A stretch of 64,000 bases of DNA from Phaeosaccion multiseriatum (lineage: Eukaryota; Ochrophyta, other classes): assembly GCA_965112735.1 (NCBI GenBank), contig OZ218963.1, forward strand, positions 744,001-808,000, in the 5' to 3' direction. Of this stretch, positions 54,643-64,000 are shown in pieces (the first letter of the stretch is position 1; each line of letters starts with the position of its first letter). The notes under the pieces were generated by a model, which saw only the letters and a list, made by a program, of their open reading frames with translations, made no database searches and had not been told where the DNA came from. A program made the translations under genes and the position numbers.

Positions 54643-56344
54643 GCACCTGTGTTAATCGATGCAAATCCACATTGATGGGCCGTGAGCAAGCCTCGCTGCA
54701 AGTGCTCTCAAACTCGAGGCCCGAGGCCGATGCGTTGAGTTGAAATTGACCCGACAAATCATCCGCAAAGTCGCGCAGCACGCAGCGACAGGGGATGATG
54801 GAAAGGTGCGCGTGCATGGTCTCGTCACCTCTTCCTCCATCCCCTTCGCCGTTGAATACATTGTCGTTAAACAGCTGAAGCACGTCATCCACATGCCTGG
54901 CCATATCGTTGGATACTTTGACGATCGTGGCCACGTCCTCCCACACAAGCTTGGTGTCTCTGTCCGCGAGTGTTTGCTCGGCCGTGCCCCGTATGATGCT
55001 CAACGGGGTTCTGAACTCGTGGGAGGTGTGGGCGAAGAAAGACATGTTGTGCTCGAGATTGCGTTTCAACACATCGGATTGCCCCTTGAGCACTGTTGTA
55101 GTAGTGGAGATGACCAGACATGTGACGCCGAGGAAGACGGAGCACGTCGAGGCCCCGCTAACGAGCGTTTCCGTGTCCTCGTTGTCGAATAGCACAGCGA
55201 GAGGCCCCCTGTCCAACACCACGTCCAGGAACAAGAAGAAGACGGAAACCGCTGTCACCCCACCCGACCAGGCTTGCGGGAGGAGTGACGAAACAGCAGC
55301 GACCACCCCGACCGAGAAGAAGACGATGGGCAGAGCGAGAGCGACGGTCCCGGCATCGATGGTGTTGATGGTGCCGTTGACCAACGAGGCGATGACGAAG
55401 ATGAAGATGTTTCCCTTGTTCCTTGAGTAGAAGGACCCCTTCTCTAACATCGATCGACCCGCTCTACTCGGCATGTGGCTGCTGCTGCTACCGCTGCTGC
55501 TGGTGCTTTGGGTGTGGCTGAATTTCTTGGCACCAACACCGGCGGCACCCCGCACGCTGCTGCCCTTGCGCTGCTGTCTGTGGCTCTTCTCACAGCGCTC
55601 CTGCATAAGCCAAGAGAACTCCGTGTAGATGAGGTTGAAAAAGAAGAGAACGTTCCAGAGGCCGGCAAAGTCCGAAATGAACCAAGTAAGCCACGCGTCG
55701 CTCCAGTTGGACACGCCGAGATACGTTATCAAGGCGGCCATCGCAATGAAAGCAGCCACGGCGCATGCCAAAACCATGGCCCCAATAAAAACCCACACCT
55801 CCCGCACGCGTGTCAGCGGCTTGAAAAGGTCGAAGCGAAAGAAGAACAGCGCTGCGCACGTCGTGGTCATCTCCACCACGTTTGCGAGGCAAAAGATGGC
55901 CAACACAGCTGCCTTCAAGGGCGAGACCACGGAGCGCGCCCACGTATAGGAGACGCCGAACACGATCACGTGGGCGAGCGTTACTGGGAGGCCGTATTTA
56001 TAGCTGGCGTTGATGCTGATGACGCCAATGCCGTTGGTCACCCACAGCACCGCTACCTTGTCAATCTTGAAGTACAGAGACACCCACGTGGCCAAGAAGA
56101 CCAGCCCAAAGTGCAGGCATAGTCCCATCAGCAGCGTTGCCGCCATCAACCACGTCGGCGTTGTTCCCCAGTCTACGACCCCGACCAAGAGGCCCCTCCC
56201 CCAAGGTGTCCGGGTTGGTGACTCACCCTCTGGAAGCTTAGGCCTGCTGTTGCTCCCCATCCTTCCCATACGCCAGCTGGAGACGTGTGGTACCGATGGG
56301 CCCTTCTCTTCTCCCCCCCCCTTCTCATCAGGGGCTTGCTCCAT
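52508..56344 (-). CDS. Hybrid histidine kinase with MASE1-like membrane sensor
   Basis: Exons 56344-54647, 54251-53966, 53775-53088, 52661-52508; 941 aa, phases consistent. The N-terminal half has about eight membrane segments; [20 protein letters not shown] and the following helices resemble the bacterial MASE1 sensor. Three or four more membrane helices follow before the kinase core. The H-box [13 protein letters not shown] (His442), N-box [12 protein letters not shown]1 DTGIGM, F FARA and G2 GTGLGLSIV are all intact. A charged linker leads to a receiver with LIIEDS, phospho-acceptor Asp857 in [17 protein letters not shown] and the KPF lysine. A full phosphorelay from His to Asp is therefore possible; an HPt partner is not encoded here. 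The signal is unknown. The start is the first in-frame ATG, but the frame is open about 40 codons further up. Confidence 0.85.
52735..52790. repeat. (GA)n microsatellite in kinase intron 3
   Basis: Part of a 430-nt intron dominated by GA and GAGAGTGCCAGGACA units; CAGGACA recurs at least four times between 52865 and 53055. Confidence 0.9.
54402..54645. repeat. (CA)n microsatellite at the kinase exon 1 donor
   Basis: On the minus strand intron 1 begins CAG|GTGCGGGTGTGTG and continues as GT repeat for about 240 bp. Confidence 0.95.
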
Positions 56345-57103
56345 GTGCGTCCAGCTGGCAAATGCCTTTAGCAGAGAGGAGGGTGGGACGCGACGCTCCA
56401 GCCAGTTGACCAATCTCTCTCCCAGTCTTTTGTAGGCTTCAGCTCACACGAGACATCTTACAGGTGCTCCACCCCTTTTGGCTCTCCCTATCTATCAGCA
56501 AGCAGAGGTGTTCTGCCCCTTGGTCTCCCTACCAAGCACAACAGGAGGAGTTGAAACTGGAGGGTGGAGCGAAGGTTGAGCAGAGCTTCAACAACGAGCA
56601 ACCTCCTCTCCGAGTCTATAGGCTTCAGCGAACGATAAAATCCTCCAGGCTCCGCTCACTTTAGCTGGCAGCTTTGACCTGTGCTTGTGCAGGATATGAG
56701 TAGTGGATTGAAAAGTAAAAGGAAAGAAAATGGGAAAGGCAGTTGAATATGTCAATGAACCATATGGCTCGTGACTCCCGGGCCCCCTTCCGTTCCATGA
56801 CCCCGCCCCCTGATTAGATCCAACCCCCCCCCAGTGTTATTATAATCGCCCCCCTTATTTGCTTGTTTGCCTCTCGTGGCGAATGGGTTTCGCCAAATGC
56901 GTCTAAGGAGAGGAAACCACAACGGAGGGGGTAACTAGCTAAGCGAAACCGCCCGCCTGCTTCGCTCTGACCATAGCATAAAAGAAAAAAGGGAGGAGAG
57001 GAGGGGAAGGAGGGCTGTGGGGAGCGAGCTGAGTGATCCACCGATCGTCTGTATGGCTGGCTGGTCGCAATCACGGGCGGGGGCGGCGGCGGCGGCGGAG
57101 AAG
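56345..57103. other. Intergenic: 5' flank of the kinase
   Basis: Probable promoter region. No exon is recognised, although ATGTCTCGT followed by GTGAGC at about 56455 could be a tiny first exon of the kinase. Confidence 0.4.
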
Positions 57104-57760
57104 AAGAAGGAGGAGGAGGAGGAGGAGGAGGAGGAGGAGGAGGAGGAGGAGGAGGAGGAGGAGGAGGAGGAGGAGGAGGAGGAGGAGGAGGAGGAGGAGG
57201 AGGAGGAGGAGGAGGAGGAGGAGGAGGAGGAGGAGGAGGAGGAGGAGGAGGAGGAGGAGGAGGAGGAGGAGGAGGAGGAGGAGGAGGAGGAGGAGGAGGA
57301 GGAGGAGGAGGAGGAGGAGGAGGAGGAGGAGGAGGAGGAGGAGGAGGAGGAGGAGGAGGAGGAGGAGGAGGAGGAGGAGGAGGAGGAGGAGGAGGAGGAG
57401 GAGGAGGAGGAGGAGGAGGAGGAGGAGGAGGAGGAGGAGGAGGAGGAGGAGGAGGAGGAGGAGGAGGAGGAGGAGGAGGAGGAGGAGGAGGAGGAGGAGG
57501 AGGAGGAGGAGGAGGAGGAGGAGGAGGAGGAGGAGGAGGAGGAGGAGGAGGAGGAGGAGGAGGAGGAGGAGGAGGAGGAGGAGGAGGAGGAGGAGGAGGA
57601 GGAGGAGGAGGAGGAGGAGGAGGAGGAGGAGGAGGAGGAGGAGGAGGAGGAGGAGGAGGAGGAGGAGGAGGAGGAGGAGGAGGAGGAGGAGGAGGAGGAG
57701 GAGGAGGAGGAGGAGGAGGAGGAGGAGGAGGAGGAGGAGGAGGAGGAGGAGGAGGAGGAG
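57104..57760. repeat. Giant (GGA)n array, about 655 bp
   Basis: Essentially perfect GGA triplets (about 215 units), ending 3 bp before the solo LTR at 57763. All purine on the plus strand. It is open in several frames (poly-Glu, poly-Arg, and poly-Pro/poly-Ser on the other strand), which are not genes. Confidence 0.98.
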
Positions 57761-57762
57761 GA

Positions 57763-57948
57763 TGTTGTGATAAGTATCGCCATTTGTGACTGAGCACTAT
57801 ATCGACGTACAATATCGATGTGGATATCGATATTCATGTATGGCCACGGCCATCACTTCCTTGAACGCATCTCTCAGTAGGTATTATTAATACACGAGTT
57901 GACACTACTCTAGCTTGTCCCTGTCATCGTAGAGGAGATATCGCAACA
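57763..57948 (+). mobile_element. Solo copia LTR, 186 bp
   Basis: It starts TGTTGTGA, ends TCGCAACA, and shares ordered blocks with the LTR at 10313-10500 (TGACTGAGCACTA, ATCGACGTA, GAGTTGACACTACT). No retrotransposon coding sequence is next to it and no clear target-site duplication is seen; the left flank is GGA repeat. Confidence 0.75.
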
Positions 57949-58063
57949 CGACAGCTGTCGCGACACTTCACAGCTAGCTGGTTCTACGAGTAGTCGGCGA
58001 CGGCACACAGGCGAGTTTTGGTCGGATAACTCAAGTGAGAGAGAAGGAGTCCTTTCGTTAGCC

Positions 58064-58492
58064 ATGCCAGGCGCGGAAGAAGAAGGCGTTGAAAAGGCGG
58101 ACGCAGCGGCGCCCGCCAGTGCGAGTTCCGCGATAGAAGGAGACGCACTGCAGCAGAGGAGGAGGAGGAGGAGGAGGAGGAGGAGGAGGAGGAGGAGGAG
58201 GAGGAGGAGGAGGAGGAGGAGGAGGAGGAGGAGGAGGAGGAGGAGGAGGAGGAGGAGGAGGAGGAGGAGGAGGAGGAGGAGGAGGAGGAGGAGGAGGAGG
58301 AGGAGGAGGAGGAGGAGGAGGAGGAGGAGGAGGAGGAGGAGGAGGAGGAGGAGGAGGAGGAGGAGGAGGAGAAGGAGGAGGAGGAGGAGGAGGAGGAGGA
58401 GGCTAAGGGCAGGGAGAGTAGCACAAGCTCCCAACGGCCTTAGACTAGCTACACCGATCGCTCTTTCCTTCTATCCAATCGAATCCAAGTAA
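58064..58492 (+). CDS. Doubtful ORF: acidic leader followed by poly-Arg repeat
   Basis: From ATG at 58064 the frame reads MPGAEEEGVEKADAAAPASA and then enters an (AGG)n array giving about 80 Arg. The leader has reasonable codon use, but poly-Arg of this length is unlikely to be translated. A real first exon with a donor before the array cannot be excluded. Confidence 0.2.
   Translation: MPGAEEEGVEKADAAAPASASSAIEGDALQQRRRRRRRRRRRRRRRRRRRRRRRRRRRRRRRRRRRRRRRRRRRRRRRRRRRRRRRRRRRRRRRRRRRRRRRRRRRRRRRRRRLRAGRVAQAPNGLRLATPIALSFYPIESK
58155..58402. repeat. (GGA)n array, about 245 bp
   Basis: Near-perfect GGA triplets, a second array 395 bp after the first, on the other side of the solo LTR. Confidence 0.97.
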
Positions 58493-59094
58493 GTCTGGCT
58501 ACTCGCTCCACACCAGCCAGCCAGGCCGTATCGGACACGTGCTGATTGGCTACTATTGGCTGGCAGCGCATGTGGGTAGGCACAGCTGCGCTCAGAGCGT
58601 CTGCCCACCGGGGGACCGAAAAGTCACTGACTTAAGAAGCGCTACAGTACATGGCAGGAGCCTGAAACTGAAACTGATGATTAACGGCTTGACTTCTTTA
58701 GCAGTAGAAAGTGGATTTAAGCAAAACAGTAGCAGCAGCAGTAGCAGCAGTAGTAGGAGCAGCCGAAGCAACAGCAGAAGAAGCACAGGAGAGGCGAAGC
58801 AACCCCTTTTCACCCACCTTGTGAGCGTCCAAGTGGGTAAACAACCACCGGAGCAAGAAGGCCCCCATCCCTCCTCGTCGTCTCTGGTGGGATCCGGGCG
58901 GGAATCGGGTGTACGGACGTGCAGCCATGATGATGTCACGGGCACGCACGGCCAAGACTGGAGTCACAGGTGAACGGCAGATGATCAGACGTGATGAAGA
59001 AGGGCGACAATTGCTGCCGCTGCTCATTGTTTACGTGACATGCCTTGCTTGAGCTTAGAGCTTCTTAGGGGTTAGAAGGGCTGCCTGAGGTGCC

Positions 59095-59780
59095 ATGTCT
59101 GCGCTGCGACGGGGTCTATGGAATACGTCCATTGACTCTTTCAGGGGCAGAGGAGAGGAGGGGAGAGAGAGGGAGAGGCGTGGCATCCCTTCGGCCACAG
59201 TGGCAACAGGCTTCTCTTCAGTACGATTCGATTTGAATTCACGCGGCACCCTCCCCCCTGACGCGTACCCCACTCGCAGGCAAGAGCAAGGCCGCGGAGA
59301 AGAAGAAGATGCCAGGTCTGCTTGACTACGTTAGTAAGAGGGACTATACAGGAGCTCTGGCCCTGCTGGAGGTGAGAGGAGCACAGAGAGCCCAATCGAT
59401 TGAGCCATATGAGGAGCCCTCTATCATATGTGGCACAGGCATCTAGGGAGGGGGGGACGGGGAAGGGGGGGGGGGGAGGGAGGGAGGGAAAGGTAGGGAG
59501 GGAGGAAGGGAGGGAAGGCGAGGAAAACAGGGGGAGGAAGGAAGGAAGGGAGGATGAGGAGGAGAACGGGAGGACGAGAAAGGGAGGACGGGCAGCTTGC
59601 TACGCACCGTCAGTGTCAATCTGCCGCACCCCACTATTGCTACATCTACTGCTACCACTTCTACCACTTCTTCTGCCCACCACCATTACCACTACCAGTG
59701 CCACCACTACTACTGCCACTACTGCTACTACTGCTCCACTACTATTACGACTATTGCTACTACTACTGCTACTACTACTG

Positions 59781-59832
<52 letters not shown>

Positions 59833-60530
59833 CACTACTACTACTACTACTACTACTTCCACTACTACTCCTACTACTACTACTGTCCACCACTACCACT
59901 ACCACTACCAGCAGTACTGCTACTCCTTCTACTCCTACTACCTCCCCCCAGGGATCGTTGAGTCAATCCTTCTCCTCCACTCCCCCGTGCACTCTCTCAT
60001 CCACTGCCAGTCCTTGCTAACCAGCACCTTACATTCAACCCATCCCATCTGTACGTGAACACCCAGGCCCCGGCCGACCGACAGGTATCATCCTATAGCC
60101 TACCTAACTGTCTCTCTCCCGTCTCCTCCCTCCCTCCCTCCCTCCCTCTCTCCCTCTCTCCCTCGCTCCCTCGCTCCCTCCTCCTCCCCTCCCCCTGTCC
60201 CTGTCCCTCCTTCCCTCGCTCCTCCTCTCCCCCCGTCTTGTTCGATGTGTGTTTGCAGTTCAATAAGAAGACCGGAGAGGATGATGACTTGGAGACAACG
60301 CTCATGTGGATCGGCTATTGTGCTTTTCATGTGGGGCACTACCAAAGGGCCATCGATGCGTACACAGAAGTCGTCGCCATCGATGGTCCGAAGGAGGTGC
60401 ACTTGTTCCTGGCGTGTTGCTATTATTACCAGGGAATGTACACCGAGGCGGAGGAGGCTGGCCTCAAGGTCTGTGTGTGTGTTTGTGTGTGTGTGGGTGT
60501 GGGTGTGTGGGTGGGTGTGGGTGTGGGTGT

Positions 60531-60585
<55 letters not shown>

Positions 60586-63101
60586 TGTGTGTGTGTATGT
60601 GTGTGTGTGTATGTGCGTGTGTGTGTGTGTATGTGTGTGTATGTGCGTGTGTGGTTTATCTCCAATGCGTTAGACCCTGCCCACTTCCCGCTCTATGTGC
60701 GTGTGTGATTCATCTTCAATGCGTTAGACCCTGCCACTTCCCGCTCTATGTGCGTGTGTGGTTTATCTCCAATGCGTTAGACCCTGCCCACTTCCCGCTC
60801 ATCCATCCCCCGTCGCTTACGACTGCCACCAAATCCATCCCCCCCCCATCCACTGCCATCCACCTTCCCTCTTAGGGCCCGGAGAACCCCCTGCGCAACC
60901 GCGTACTCTTCCACGTGTCTCACAAATTGAATGACGAGAACAAGCTCATGCTCTACCACCAGGAAAGTGCAAGTTGAACTTGCAGTTGCACTTGAACTTT
61001 ATTGACCTTGCTCCCATTGCGATCGACACACGCTCTCAGAGATCACATGAATGCGCGAGTACCTCCTTCCATAGTCGCTCAGTCCAGAGTACAAAGGGGG
61101 GGTTACTTGTTGACGTAATCGGAATCACCGAAGAAAGTGAAAGGGGGGGGGGGGGGGGGGACTGCGAGCCCATATTACTACATCATGCACTTCTCGCTCT
61201 GCCCCCCCGGAGATGGGATCTTCCTCCCTCCCTCCCTCCTGCTCTGTTGTGTGTGCTTTGCTCTCTTCTCTTAGTCGCTTCCTCTTGCTCTTCTCTTACT
61301 GCTTCTTGTTTGCTCTCTGTGCGTGCACTCGAGCAGAAGCTTTCGGACACAAATGAGGATCAACTCTCTCTGGCGGGCATCCACTATCTCAGAAGTCACT
61401 TTCAGGAGGTGAGTGTGTTGGTGATACAGAGGACGGGGGGGGGAGGGAAGGGAGGGGATGGATGGACGGAGGGAGGGAGGGAGGGAGAGATGGAGAGTGG
61501 GAGGGGGAGGGAGGGAAAAGGAGGGAGTGGAGGAAGTGGAGGAAGCGGAGGGAGGAAGTGAAGGGAGAGAGGGTGGGGAAGGGACGCCCGTCCTGACACC
61601 CACCCACCCACCCACTACCCTGAAAACAACCCACCCACTACCCTGAAAACAACCCAACCTCTGTCCTTACACCCATCCTCTGTCCTGACACCTGCCCACC
61701 CAATTGTCCCGACCCCCACCTTCTGCCTCTCACTGCGGTCCGCTGCCATCCACTGCCACCCACTCCCATCCCTTGCCATCCACTGCCATCCCCTGCCATC
61801 CCCTGCCATCCCCTGCCATCCCCTGCCATCTATCCCCCCCCCCTTTTCCCTCATATATATGTATACATATACAGGCCACGGACATTTACAAGCGCCTCCT
61901 GCTGGAGAGCAGAGATGACTTGGCGCTGAATGTGTATGTGGCCATGTGCTATTACAAACTCGACTATTATGACGTCAGCCTGGAGATACTCTCCGTCTAT
62001 CTACAGGTGAAAGAGGAGGAGGGGGGAGGGTGGAAAGTCAATGGCTGGTTGGTGGGTAGTGGCTCAGTATGTGGATGGAAGGGTGGATGGGGTGGGTGGG
62101 GGGGTGGAGATTCTCCTTATTATGTAGGTACAGTACTTGTAAGGGAGGGAGGGTGGAAAGTTGTACATGTTCACGCGACTTACACTCTAGCACCTCCGTC
62201 CTCTTTCCTTCCTTCCTTCCTTCCTTCCTTCCTTCGTTCTTTCCATCCTTCCTTCCTTCCTTCCTTCGTTCTTTCCTTCCTTCCTTCCTTCCTTCCTTCG
62301 TTCTTTCCTTCCTTCTTTCGTTCTTTCCTTCCTTCCTTCCTTCTTTCCTTCTTTCCTTCCTTCCTTCCTTCCTCCCTTCCTTCCTTCCTTCGTTCGTTCT
62401 TTCCTTCTTTCCTCCGTCCCTTCCTTCCGTCCTTCATCCCCCCTTCCTTCTTTCTTTCCTTCCTCCCTTCCTTCGTCCGCTCCTTCCTTCCTTCCTTCCT
62501 TCCTGCCCCCTTCCTTCTTTCCTTCCTTCCTTCCTTCCCTCCTTCCTTCCTTCCTCCCTCCCTCCCCCCTTCCTTCGTCCGTTCCTTCCTTCCTTCCTTC
62601 CTTCCTGCCCCCCTCCTTCTTTCCTTCCTTCCTTCCTTCCTTCCTTCCTTCCTTCCCTCCTTCCTTCCTTCCTCCCTCCCTCCCCTCTTCCTTCTTTCCT
62701 TCCTCGCTTCATTCTTCCTTCTTTCCTCCTTTCCTTCCTCCCTTCCTTCCTTGTGCGTGCAATTTCTTATTTTTCTCGTATCTTATCTTATCTTATCTCA
62801 GGCATTTCCCGAGAGCGCAGTGGCAATCAACCTTAAATCCTGCAACCTCTTTCGACTGTACAACGGAAAGGTGGGTTGGCAGTGGAAGGAAGGGTGGGTG
62901 GGTGGGTGGGTGGGTAGCAGTGGATGGCAGTGGATGGCAGCAGAAATGAAATGAAGAATGGAAAGAAAACGGAACGGGATACTGGGCATGGGGCCTGGGT
63001 TCTCTCTCTTCGTGTTGGTTCTCTCTGTTAGTGTTGTCGACGCCCCTTCCCTGTGTATGCGTTCTTAATCTTCTTCTGATGATGATGATGATGATGATGA
63101 C

Positions 63102-63136
<35 letters not shown>

Positions 63137-64000
63137 CGATGACCCCTCTCTCTCCCTCTTCTCCCCCTCCCTCCCTCCCTCCCTCCCTCCCCAGGCGGCT
63201 GAGACGGAACTCAAGACGCTGGCTGAGCAGGGTCACAACCTCCAAACTAACGATCTCATTCGACATAACATGGTGGTCTTCGCCAGCGGTCAGGTGCGGT
63301 ATAGGGAGTGCCGGGGTAGTTGGAGGTTCAGGTGGTTTGTGTTTGTGTTTGTGTATGTTTGTTGTGAAGCGTGAATGGATTGGCCGATGGAAGGGTTCGA
63401 ATTGACGGACCCCTTAGGTCATGGTACCTCGTGAGAACGATACTTTGACATCGATGATCACTGCTCAATGCTTTTGTTACGGACAACATTATCGAACCGC
63501 TGTCTTCTCCCCCCCTTCCTCCCTCCCTCCCTTCCTCCCTCCCTCCCTCCCTCCCTGTCTGCCTGCCTGCCTGCCTCCCCCCTCCCTCCCTCCGTCCCTC
63601 GCTCCCTCCCCCCTCCTCCCCTACCTCCTCCCCTCCCTCCCCTCCTCCATCCATTCATCCCTCCCTCTCTCCCTCCCTGCCTCCCTCCTCCCCTCCCTCC
63701 CTGCCTCCCTCCTCCCCTCCCTCCCCTCCTCCATCCATTCATCCCTCCCTCCCTCCTCCCCTCCCTGCCTGCCTCCCTCCTCCCCTCCCTCCTCCCCTCC
63801 TCCATCCATTCATCCCTCCCTCCCTCCCTCCCTCCGAGCTCAGGGGGCTCAGAAGGTGCTTCCTTCCCTTGTGGACTTCATCCCTGAAGCCAGGCTCAAC
63901 CTCGTCATTCACCATCTCCGCAACGACCAGGTACATGCAAATTGACACGCAAATTCATTCCTTAGGGCCTTGTGCAGTGCCCCCTTACAGGCTTGGGTGG
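59095..64000 (+). CDS. IFT56: Intraflagellar transport protein IFT56 (TTC26/DYF-13), partial
   Basis: Exons 59095-59113 (tentative), 59280-59371, 60259-60468, 60876-60962, 61337-61408, 61875-62006, 62802-62870, 63195-63293, 63844-63930, continuing past the edge. IFT56 is a TPR subunit of IFT-B that carries a subset of motility proteins into cilia. [91 protein letters not shown] and [16 protein letters not shown] follow the family order closely, covering roughly its first half. Exon 1 (MSALRRG) is chosen because its phase fits; ATG in KKKMPG is an alternative. The border after LYHQ (60962) has GA instead of GT. Its presence shows the organism has a motile or sensory flagellum at some stage. 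Confidence 0.9.
59637..59935. repeat. (ACT)n/(CTA)n microsatellite in IFT56 intron 2
   Basis: About 300 bp of trinucleotide TAC/ACT units with CCA and GCT variants. Confidence 0.95.
60475..60655. repeat. (GT)n microsatellite in IFT56 intron 3
   Basis: Starts at the exon 3 donor AAG|GTCTGTGTGTG and runs for about 180 bp with GGTGTG variants. Confidence 0.95.
60641..60803. repeat. 54-bp tandem repeat, three copies, IFT56 intron 3
   Basis: ATGCGTTAGACCCTGCC recurs at 60665, 60719 and 60772, each with TATGTGCGTGTGTG upstream. The repeat begins inside the GT microsatellite. Confidence 0.95.
62205..62755. repeat. (TTCC)n microsatellite in IFT56 intron 6
   Basis: About 550 bp of CCTT units with CGTT and CCCT variants, and higher-order ~110-bp repetition around 62480-62700. 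Confidence 0.95.
63078..63144. repeat. (GAT)n microsatellite in IFT56 intron 7
   Basis: GAT triplets with two GAC changes. Confidence 0.95.
63510..63836. repeat. (CCCT)n microsatellite before IFT56 exon 9
   Basis: CCCT array with a ~70-bp higher-order unit containing CTCCTCCATCCATTCATCCC (three copies). Confidence 0.95.

Noticed and set aside
57017-57837. Poly-Glu, poly-Arg, poly-Pro and poly-Ser ORFs of 245-330 residues
   Set aside because: Trivial translations of the (GGA)n array in different frames; no flanking coding signal.

Overview
This window is nuclear DNA from a eukaryote. Genes are split by many GT-AG introns, long microsatellites fill most introns, and LTR, LINE and MITE-like remnants are scattered through it. 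An IFT56 gene implies that the organism makes cilia or flagella. A gene with an array of EsV-1-7 cysteine motifs (best known from brown algae and other stramenopiles) and a hybrid histidine kinase with a MASE1-like membrane sensor point to a stramenopile alga, perhaps near the brown-algal or xanthophyte line. That placement is inference; there is no rRNA or organelle marker here to confirm it.

Layout. (1) 1-7743, minus: a secreted mosaic protein (signal peptide, Cys-rich modules, a thrombospondin-type-3-like Ca-binding stretch, a discoidin/F5-8C-like domain). It holds a recent ~3.1 kb tandem duplication and runs off the left edge. (2) 9101-12612: a broken PQQ/IRE1-luminal-like gene, the 3' end of a Ty1/copia element with its 188 bp LTR, and the 3' end of a LINE. 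(3) 12743-19827, plus: CstF-77 (CSTF3/Rna14), 10 exons, 917 aa. (4) 20390-30828, minus: a 2,554-aa ankyrin/WW protein, 6 exons, tail to tail with CstF-77. (5) 33737-37198, plus: EsV-1-7 motif protein, 743 aa. (6) 38745-43528, minus: an eIF4B-like protein ending in an eIF4G/eIF5-type W2 domain, 829 aa. (7) 45062-52071, minus: GMP synthase, 10 exons, 542 aa. (8) 52508-56344, minus: hybrid histidine kinase, 941 aa. (9) 57104-58402: two very long (GGA)n tracts around a solo LTR. (10) 59095 to the right edge, plus: IFT56/TTC26, partial.

Exon boundaries were read by hand. For CstF-77, the ankyrin/WW gene, the EsV-1-7 gene, the eIF4B-W2 gene, GMP synthase and the kinase, all intron phases agree and the lengths sum to whole codons, so these models are fairly firm. 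The genes belong to unrelated housekeeping, signalling and surface functions; nothing suggests a cluster or operon.

The most unusual signal is at DNA level. A 15-nt word, CAGTTGGTGATACAG, recurs roughly 30 times (with near matches) on both strands, in exons and introns of unrelated genes. It is read in several frames (QLVIQ, AVGDTA, AVSPTA), so the DNA rather than the peptide is conserved. At least two other short words behave similarly. No tRNA, rRNA or CRISPR array was seen.
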